NCBI GenBank assembly: GCA_028698335.1 | Contig: JAQVDP010000025.1 | Span: forward strand, 1 to 40,818 | Length of the DNA: 40,818 nucleotides | Origin: Nevskiales bacterium | Lineage (GTDB): Bacteria; Pseudomonadota; Gammaproteobacteria; Nevskiales; Nevskiaceae | Reading direction: 5' to 3' | In this document: positions 35,882-40,818 of the stretch, in pieces | How positions within the stretch are numbered: position 1 is the stretch's first letter | How the letters are laid out: the number at the start of each line of letters is the position of its first letter | The notes under the pieces: generated by a model | The model's database searches: none | What the model was told of the DNA's origin: nothing | Seen by the model: only the letters and a program-made list of their open reading frames with translations | Translations under genes and position numbers: made by a program

Positions 35882-37070
35882 AGGTTCGCAGGCGATCGCG
35901 CGCGCGGTCGCACTGTGCCGTCCGGACGTGGTGTCGGCGTACCCGATCACGCCGCAGACCCATATCGTCGAGAACATCGCCAAGCTCGTCGCCGATGGCG
36001 AACTCAAATGCGAGTACGTCAGCGTCGAGAGCGAACACTCCGCCGCCAGCGTCGCGCTCGGCGCGGCGGCGGCGGGTGCGCGGGCGTACACCGCCAGTGC
36101 CTCGCAGGGCATCCTGCTGATGTGCGAGGTGCTCTACGACATCGCCGGCCTGCGCATTCCGATGGTGCTGACCTGCGCCAATCGCGCGGTGTCGGCGCCG
36201 CTGTCGATCTGGAACGACCACCAGGACTCGATGGCCGTGCGCGACGCCGGCTGGATCCAGATCCACTGCGCCGACAATCAGGAAGCCGTCGACACCACGA
36301 TCCAGGCCTTCCGCATCGCCCAGGACACTGACCTGCCGGTGATGGTCTGCGTCGACGGCTTCACACTGACGCACACGCTGGAACCGATCGAACTGCCGAC
36401 GCAACAGCAGGTGGACGACTTCCTGCCGCCGTTCGTGTTCGCCCGCGCGCTGGACCCGCGCAAGCCGCTGAGCATCGGCACCATGGCCACGCCGGACTGG
36501 TTCACCGAGGCGCGGCACAGCCACCACGGCGCGGTGCTGGCGGCGGCGGAGGTCATCGCCGCGGCCGACGCCGACTGGCAGCGGATCACCGGCCGCTGTG
36601 GCGGCGGTCTGCTCGCGGTCGACGGCCCGGACGACGCGCGCATCGGCGTCGTCTGCATGGGCTCGATCACCGGCACGCTGCAGGACGCGCGCGCGGCGTC
36701 GCCGGAGCTGCCGGCCGCGCGGATCATCCGTCTGCGCAGCTACCGGCCGTTTCCGGCACAGGCGCTGCGCGAGGCCTGTGCCGGGCTCGATCAGGTCGTG
36801 GTGCTGGAACGCGCGCTGGCGCCGGGCGGTGTCGGCATCGTCGGCGCCGAAGTGCGCGCGGCGCTCTACGGCACCCCGGATGCGCCGAGAGTGCAGAGCG
36901 TCGCCGCCGGCCTCGGCGGGCGCGACATGCCGCTGACGACCTATGCGCGGCTGATCGCGCTGGCGCAGGCCGAGGCGACCACGGATTTCGCGATTCTCGA
37001 TGTGGAGCTGGACAAGCTGCCGGAGGCCGATCGCTACGCCGCAGCGGCCATGGCCGGGGGGCAGGCATGA
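35865..37070 (+). CDS. 2-oxoacid:acceptor oxidoreductase, alpha subunit (PadG/PorA-like)
   Basis: The 401-residue subunit has EGSQAIARAVALCRPDVVSA, YPITPQTHIVENIAKLV, ARAYTASASQGILLMCEV, IWNDHQDSMAVRDAGWIQ and VMVCVDGFTLTHT, the standard domain I/II features of POR alpha chains. YPITPQTHIVE with IWNDHQDSMAVRDAGW is the wording found in phenylglyoxylate dehydrogenase-type enzymes. ATG 35865 follows aggagg by six bases. It overlaps the beta gene by 4 bp. It binds thiamine pyrophosphate together with beta. Confidence 0.92.
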   Translation: MRQALEGSQAIARAVALCRPDVVSAYPITPQTHIVENIAKLVADGELKCEYVSVESEHSAASVALGAAAAGARAYTASASQGILLMCEVLYDIAGLRIPMVLTCANRAVSAPLSIWNDHQDSMAVRDAGWIQIHCADNQEAVDTTIQAFRIAQDTDLPVMVCVDGFTLTHTLEPIELPTQQQVDDFLPPFVFARALDPRKPLSIGTMATPDWFTEARHSHHGAVLAAAEVIAAADADWQRITGRCGGGLLAVDGPDDARIGVVCMGSITGTLQDARAASPELPAARIIRLRSYRPFPAQALREACAGLDQVVVLERALAPGGVGIVGAEVRAALYGTPDAPRVQSVAAGLGGRDMPLTTYARLIALAQAEATTDFAILDVELDKLPEADRYAAAAMAGGQA

Positions 37071-38089
37071 GCACCATCACCAACGCGGGCGCGCCGACGC
37101 GGGCGGACGGCACGATCTCGCTGACCGAACTGCGCGAGCAGCAGCCGCGCTTCCAGGGCTTCGTCGGCGGGCATCGCGCCTGCGTCGGCTGCGGCCAGGC
37201 GCTGGCGGCGCGCCTTGTCACCGAGGCGGCAGGCCCCGACGTTGCCGTGGCCAACGCCACCGGCTGTCTCGAGGTCTTCAGCACCGCGTGGCCGGATTCG
37301 GCCTGGCGCGTGCCGTGGCTGCATTCGCTGTTCGAGAACGCCGGCGCCATCGCCTCCGGCATGGAGGCCGCCTACAAGGCGCGCGGCGTCAGCGCCAAGG
37401 TGCTGGCCTTCGCCGGCGACGGCGGCACCTTCGATATCGGCTTCCAGTCGCTGTCCGGCATGATCGAGCGCAACCACAACGTGCTCTACGTCTGCTACGA
37501 CAACGAGGCGTACATGAACACCGGCATCCAGCGTTCGAGTTCGACGCCGCATGCCGCCGCGACGACGACGTCTCCGGCCGGCCGCGAACGGCTCGGCAAG
37601 CGCCACATGAAGAAGGACATCCTGCAGATCGTCGCCGCCCACCACATGCCGTACGCGGCGACCGCGTCGGTGGCGTATCCGTCGGACCTGCGCAAGAAGG
37701 TGCGGCGCGCGATGGAGATCGAGGGCACCACATTTCTGCTGGTGCATTCGCCGTGTCCGCTGGGCTGGCGCCACGACGGCGCCAAGAGCGTCGAGGTTGC
37801 GCGTCTGGCGGTGACCACCGGTCTGGTGCCGATCATCGAGCTCGAACGCGGCTCGTTGACCGGCAGCATGCCGATCCGCGAGCCGCGCCCGGTGGTCGAC
37901 TACCTGCGCGCGCAGGGCCGCTTCGAGCATCTGTTCGTCGACACGCCGGCGGCGCGCGAGGAGCTGGAACACATCCAGGCGCTGGCCAACTACAACATGG
38001 AACGCTACCAGCTGCGCGGCAGCGGTCACGACGCGCGTGACACCGCGGGTGCCGACACCGTGCGGCGCGGCGGCGTGCGCTGGGCATGA
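37067..38089 (+). CDS. 2-oxoacid:acceptor oxidoreductase, beta subunit (TPP-binding)
   Basis: The 340-residue protein has a cysteine pair near the N-terminus (HRACVGCGQALAARL) and NATGCLEVFSTAWP, the usual ligands of the proximal iron-sulfur cluster. The TPP motif follows: FAGDGGTFDIGFQSLSG with downstream CYDNEAYMNTGIQRSSSTPH. The region KKDILQIVAAHHMPYAATAS is also conserved. It carries the TPP and a [4Fe-4S] cluster in POR-type enzymes. It ends 25 bases ahead of the electron-transfer subunit gene. Confidence 0.93.
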   Translation: MSTITNAGAPTRADGTISLTELREQQPRFQGFVGGHRACVGCGQALAARLVTEAAGPDVAVANATGCLEVFSTAWPDSAWRVPWLHSLFENAGAIASGMEAAYKARGVSAKVLAFAGDGGTFDIGFQSLSGMIERNHNVLYVCYDNEAYMNTGIQRSSSTPHAAATTTSPAGRERLGKRHMKKDILQIVAAHHMPYAATASVAYPSDLRKKVRRAMEIEGTTFLLVHSPCPLGWRHDGAKSVEVARLAVTTGLVPIIELERGSLTGSMPIREPRPVVDYLRAQGRFEHLFVDTPAAREELEHIQALANYNMERYQLRGSGHDARDTAGADTVRRGGVRWA

Positions 38090-38114
38090 AGGCGCAACAG
38101 CGGGAGTCGAACGC

Positions 38115-39797
38115 ATGAAGCAGTATCCGCGCGGCGGCATTGCCGAACCGGGTGCGAGCCTGGACTACCACACCGGGAGCTGGCGCCTACAGCGCCCGGT
38201 GCACGTGCATCAGGCCGCGCCCTGCCATCACGCCTGTCCGGCCGGCGAAGACGCCCAGGCCTATCTGGCGCTGGTCGAACAGGGCCGGATGCAGGCCGCC
38301 TGGGAATCGCTGGTCACGGCCAATCCGCTGCCGGCGATCACCGGACGCGTCTGCCCGCACCCCTGCGAGAGCGCCTGCAATCGCGGGCAGTACGACGAGG
38401 CGGTGTCGATCCACGGCATCGAGCGCTTTCTCGGTGACGAGGCGATCCGTCAGGGCTGGGCCTATCCGGTCGCGCCGCCGCCGGCCGACGCGCCGGTGGT
38501 GGCCGTGGTCGGCGCCGGGCCGGCCGGGCTGAGCTGCGCCTGGCATCTGCTGCGGGCCGGGCTGCGCGTGGACGTGTTCGAGGCCGAGAGCGAGCCGGGC
38601 GGCATCTGCGCCACCGCGATCCCCGGCTACCGCCTGCCGCCGGACACCGTCGCGCTCGAATGCGGCCGCCTGATGGCGCTGGACGGCATCGAATTCCGTC
38701 CCGGCCAGCGCCTGGGCCGCGACATCCAGCTGCATGAGCTGCGCCAGCAGTACGCGGCGGTGTTCCTCGGCGTCGGCGCGCAGCAGGCGCGGCCGTGGAG
38801 CATCGACGGCGTCACCCCGGGCGATCTGCACGACGGTCTGGCGCTGCTGCAGGAGTGGAAGCGCGTCGGCCAGATTCCGGTGCCCGAGCGCGTCGCCGTC
38901 GTCGGTGGCGGCAACACCGCGGTGGATCTGTGCCGAGTGTTCAAGCGCGCCGGTGCCAAGCGGGTGATGCTGGTCACGCACAGCGGCATGCCCGGACCGG
39001 GCGTGCCGGACCCGATGCGCGCGCTGCCGCGCGAACTCGCGCAGGCACAGGAGGAGGGCGTCGAGGTTCTCACTCATCGCGGTGTGCGGCGTCTGGTGCT
39101 GCGCGGCGAGAAGGCCGTCGGCATCGAGACCGTGCACATGAAGAAGCTGCCGGACGCCGAAGGGCGCCTGCGCCGCGTCGCCTTCGAGGGCACCGAATCG
39201 CTGCTGCATGTCGACATGATCGTGCCGGCGACCGGGCAGGACGTCGACGGCCGCGGCTTCGAGGAGCTGCTCAAGGGCAGCGCCGCGCTGGCGATCGCGG
39301 CCGACGGCGCGATCGGCACGCCCGGCGTGTACGCCGGCGGCGATGTCACCGGCAACGCCGGCACCGTGACCGCCGCGGTCGGGCAGGGGCGCCGCGCCGC
39401 CGCCGCGATCGTCCGTTCGCTGCAGCGCGAGGCCGGCATCGACTGGACCGACGCCGCGCCGGTCGCGTTCGCGGCCCTCAACACCGAGTACTACGAACCC
39501 ATGCGGCGCCATCACGGCGCGGTGCTGCCGCCGGCCGAGCGCGAAGGCGAGCTGGAGGTCGAGCAGGGCTTCGACCCCGCCGCGGCCCAGGCCGAGGCCG
39601 GCCGCTGCCTGTCCTGCGGCAACTGCATGGCCTGCGACAACTGCTACACCCTGTGTCCGGACACCGCCGTGCTGAAGACCCGCGACCTCGCCGAGGACGG
39701 CAGCCACTACGTGTTCGACTACGAGTACTGCAAGGGCTGCGGCCTCTGCGCCAACGAATGCCCGACTGGCTACATCCAGATGGTGGTGGAACCGTGA
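38115..39797 (+). CDS. GltD-like NAD(P)/FAD oxidoreductase fused to a 2[4Fe-4S] ferredoxin
   Basis: The 560-residue electron-transfer subunit begins with a GltD-type iron-sulfur region (APCHHACPAGEDAQAYLAL, VCPHPCESACNRG). An FAD Rossmann fold (VVAVVGAGPAGLSCAWHLL) and a second dinucleotide fold for NAD(P) (RVAVVGGGNTAVDLCRVFKR) follow, then the FAD-closing motif GVYAGGDVTG. The C-terminal 60 residues add a two-cluster ferredoxin (CLSCGNCMACDNCYTLCP and YCKGCGLCANECPTG). In Pad/POR systems such functions are on separate subunits, so this is a fusion of the delta ferredoxin with the NAD-linked flavoprotein. It should pass electrons from the oxoacid to NAD(P). Confidence 0.92.
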   Translation: MKQYPRGGIAEPGASLDYHTGSWRLQRPVHVHQAAPCHHACPAGEDAQAYLALVEQGRMQAAWESLVTANPLPAITGRVCPHPCESACNRGQYDEAVSIHGIERFLGDEAIRQGWAYPVAPPPADAPVVAVVGAGPAGLSCAWHLLRAGLRVDVFEAESEPGGICATAIPGYRLPPDTVALECGRLMALDGIEFRPGQRLGRDIQLHELRQQYAAVFLGVGAQQARPWSIDGVTPGDLHDGLALLQEWKRVGQIPVPERVAVVGGGNTAVDLCRVFKRAGAKRVMLVTHSGMPGPGVPDPMRALPRELAQAQEEGVEVLTHRGVRRLVLRGEKAVGIETVHMKKLPDAEGRLRRVAFEGTESLLHVDMIVPATGQDVDGRGFEELLKGSAALAIAADGAIGTPGVYAGGDVTGNAGTVTAAVGQGRRAAAAIVRSLQREAGIDWTDAAPVAFAALNTEYYEPMRRHHGAVLPPAEREGELEVEQGFDPAAAQAEAGRCLSCGNCMACDNCYTLCPDTAVLKTRDLAEDGSHYVFDYEYCKGCGLCANECPTGYIQMVVEP

Positions 39798-39860
39798 GCG
39801 CGGCGCCGTACGGCCCCGGGCAGGGCGTGACGGGCTGAGGCGCCGCACGGGGTCCGCCGC

Positions 39861-40406
39861 ATGATGGCGCCGATGCCTCTGGCCAGGGTCTTCACCCTGA
39901 TCGAACCGGGGCCGGTGGTGCTGGTCACCACTCACGACGGCAAGCGCCACAACGTCATGACCATCTCCTGGACCATGGTCACCGACTTCACGCCGACCCT
40001 GGCCATCACCACCGGGCCGTGGAACCACTCCTACGCGGCCCTGCGCAAATCCCGCGAATGCGTGATCGCCGTGCCGACGGTGGACCTGCTCGATCAGGTC
40101 GTCGGCATCGGCACCTGTACCGGCGCCGACACCGACAAGTTCGAGCGCTTCGGCCTGACGCCGCTGCCGGGCAGCTGTGTCGGCGCGCCGCTGATCAAAG
40201 AGTGTCTCGCCAACATCGAATGCCGGGTCGTCGACATCGTCCGCAGGCACAACATCGTCGTGCTCGAAGGCCTCGCCGCCCATCTCGACCGGGCGCGCAG
40301 GGAACGGCGCACCCTGCACGCCGTCGGCGACGGCCACTTCGTCGTGGATGGACCGCGGCTGAGCCGCCGGGCGAAGATGCGCGCCAAGCTGCCGCCCGAC
40401 GTCTGA
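39861..40406 (+). CDS. Flavin reductase-like FMN-binding protein
   Basis: The 181-residue protein has a flavin-reductase-like split barrel: PGPVVLVTTHDGKRHNVMTI, SWTMVTDFTPTLAITTGPWN, KSRECVIAVPTVDLLDQVVG and TCTGADTDKFERFGL. Such proteins reduce or bind FMN, and a few serve as small oxidoreductases. It sits 63 bases after the flavoprotein-ferredoxin gene on the same strand, so may share the operon. Substrate unknown. MAPMPL at the second Met is an equally likely start. Confidence 0.88.
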   Translation: MMAPMPLARVFTLIEPGPVVLVTTHDGKRHNVMTISWTMVTDFTPTLAITTGPWNHSYAALRKSRECVIAVPTVDLLDQVVGIGTCTGADTDKFERFGLTPLPGSCVGAPLIKECLANIECRVVDIVRRHNIVVLEGLAAHLDRARRERRTLHAVGDGHFVVDGPRLSRRAKMRAKLPPDV

Positions 40407-40455
40407 GCGCCCGGCCGCGGCGCGTCATCCGCGTAAACGGGGAGGGGGAACAACC

Positions 40456-40734
40456 ATGGTGTGCGCACATCTGGCGGAGCTGGAAAACGCCCTGATCGCC
40501 GGCGCCGCGGTCGAGACCTACCGCGGCCAGCCCTGGACCCGGAACTGTCGCGAATGGGTCTACTTCGACGTGGTGCTGGACATCGAGGCCCTGCAGCGTC
40601 GCTTCGACTTCGGCCCCACCGTCAGCGTCCACGAAAACCTAGACCCCAAGTTCGGCCAGGAGCGCGGCTTCGTCTGCGACGCCTGTCATGACGCGGTGCT
40701 CGGCGTACTCGACGGCCGCAGCGTGTTCCGCTGA
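40456..40734 (+). CDS. Small conserved protein with cysteine motif, function unknown
   Basis: The 92-residue protein reads MVCAHLAELENALIAGAAVE, then TYRGQPWTRNCREWVYFDVV and GFVCDACHDAVLGVL. It has four cysteines (3, one in NCREW, and a C-terminal CxxC in VCDACH) that could bind zinc or another metal. A ggaggggg ribosome binding site is about 10 bases upstream of the ATG. I recognise the general look of a small conserved hypothetical protein but no assigned function. It follows the flavin-reductase-like gene by 49 bases. Confidence 0.78.
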   Translation: MVCAHLAELENALIAGAAVETYRGQPWTRNCREWVYFDVVLDIEALQRRFDFGPTVSVHENLDPKFGQERGFVCDACHDAVLGVLDGRSVFR

Positions 40735-40759
40735 GGCGGACCCGGCCGGGCACTGCCGT

Positions 40760-40765
40760 TACAAT
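40760..40765 (+). promoter_or_regulatory. Possible -10 box for the tRNA-Arg gene
   Basis: The hexamer tacaat ends 12 bases upstream of the tRNA 5' end, a normal distance for a stable-RNA promoter. No good -35 hexamer is seen at 17 bp spacing, so support is partial. Confidence 0.4.
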
Positions 40766-40777
40766 ACGCCCCCGCAA

Positions 40778-40818
40778 GCGCCCGTAGCTCAGCCGGATAG
40801 AGCATTCGCCTTCTAAGC
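40778..40818 (+). tRNA. tRNA-Arg (TCT), cut by the window end
   Basis: The 5' half is visible: acceptor gcgcccg, ta, D-arm gctc-agccggata-gagc, then the anticodon stem ttcgc and loop cttctaa. This places anticodon TCT at positions 34-36, decoding AGA. The right half, including the T-arm, lies beyond the window. Confidence 0.93.

Overview
The window is GC-rich chromosomal DNA from a proteobacterium, most likely a gammaproteobacterium. The basis is gene content (TonB-dependent receptor, proteobacterial-type urt/ure cluster, YggN-like protein, AlpA/ParA/ParB element genes), high G+C codon use and very tight gene packing. I cannot name a genus from the sequence alone.

Layout. (1) 1-2514: the end of an integrated mobile element of the ICEclc/PFGI-1 kind, with a truncated parB, parA and alpA, then an AT-rich terminus. 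It stops at a 15-bp copy of a tRNA-Ser 3' end (2500-2514), which I read as the attR site. The ancestral tRNA terminator follows directly. (2) 2515-11150: an orphan lipoprotein, a transglutaminase-like protein, a neutral ceramidase lipoprotein, and a leftward blaI-like repressor / M56 peptidase / TonB-dependent receptor group with a palindromic operator upstream. (3) 11210-28560: a 17-kb urea module. Leftward run a porin and urtABCDE (urea ABC importer). Divergently, rightward run a sensor kinase fused to an NCS1-type permease, a LuxR-type response regulator, a HupE/UreJ nickel permease and ureDABCEFG (urease). The two arms share a 0.2-kb regulatory gap. The rightward arm has no gap long enough for an obvious internal promoter, so the sensor pair is probably co-transcribed with the enzyme it may control. 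(4) 28569-33374: an acyl-CoA synthetase and TetR regulator, a divergent alpha/beta hydrolase with two operator-like palindromes in between, and a Tat-exported PhoX/DUF839 protein. (5) 33413-35156: a DUF2884 protein and two VOC proteins, leftward. (6) 35300-40734: a 2-oxoacid:acceptor oxidoreductase operon resembling phenylglyoxylate dehydrogenase. Its gamma, alpha and beta subunits are followed by a GltD-like flavoprotein fused to a two-cluster ferredoxin, then a flavin-reductase-like protein and a small Cys-containing protein. The window ends inside a tRNA-Arg(TCT).

How the parts work together. Urea would cross the outer membrane through the porin, bind UrtA, enter through UrtBC driven by UrtDE, and be hydrolysed by UreABC. 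UreABC would be matured by UreDEFG with nickel supplied by HupE/UreJ. The permease-kinase and its partner regulator are the obvious candidates to sense urea or a related nitrogen compound and set expression of both arms. This permease-kinase, with its eight-cysteine linker, is the most interesting protein here. The most interesting DNA signals are the tRNA-Ser attR junction, the paired TetR palindromes and the stacked hairpins around urtA.
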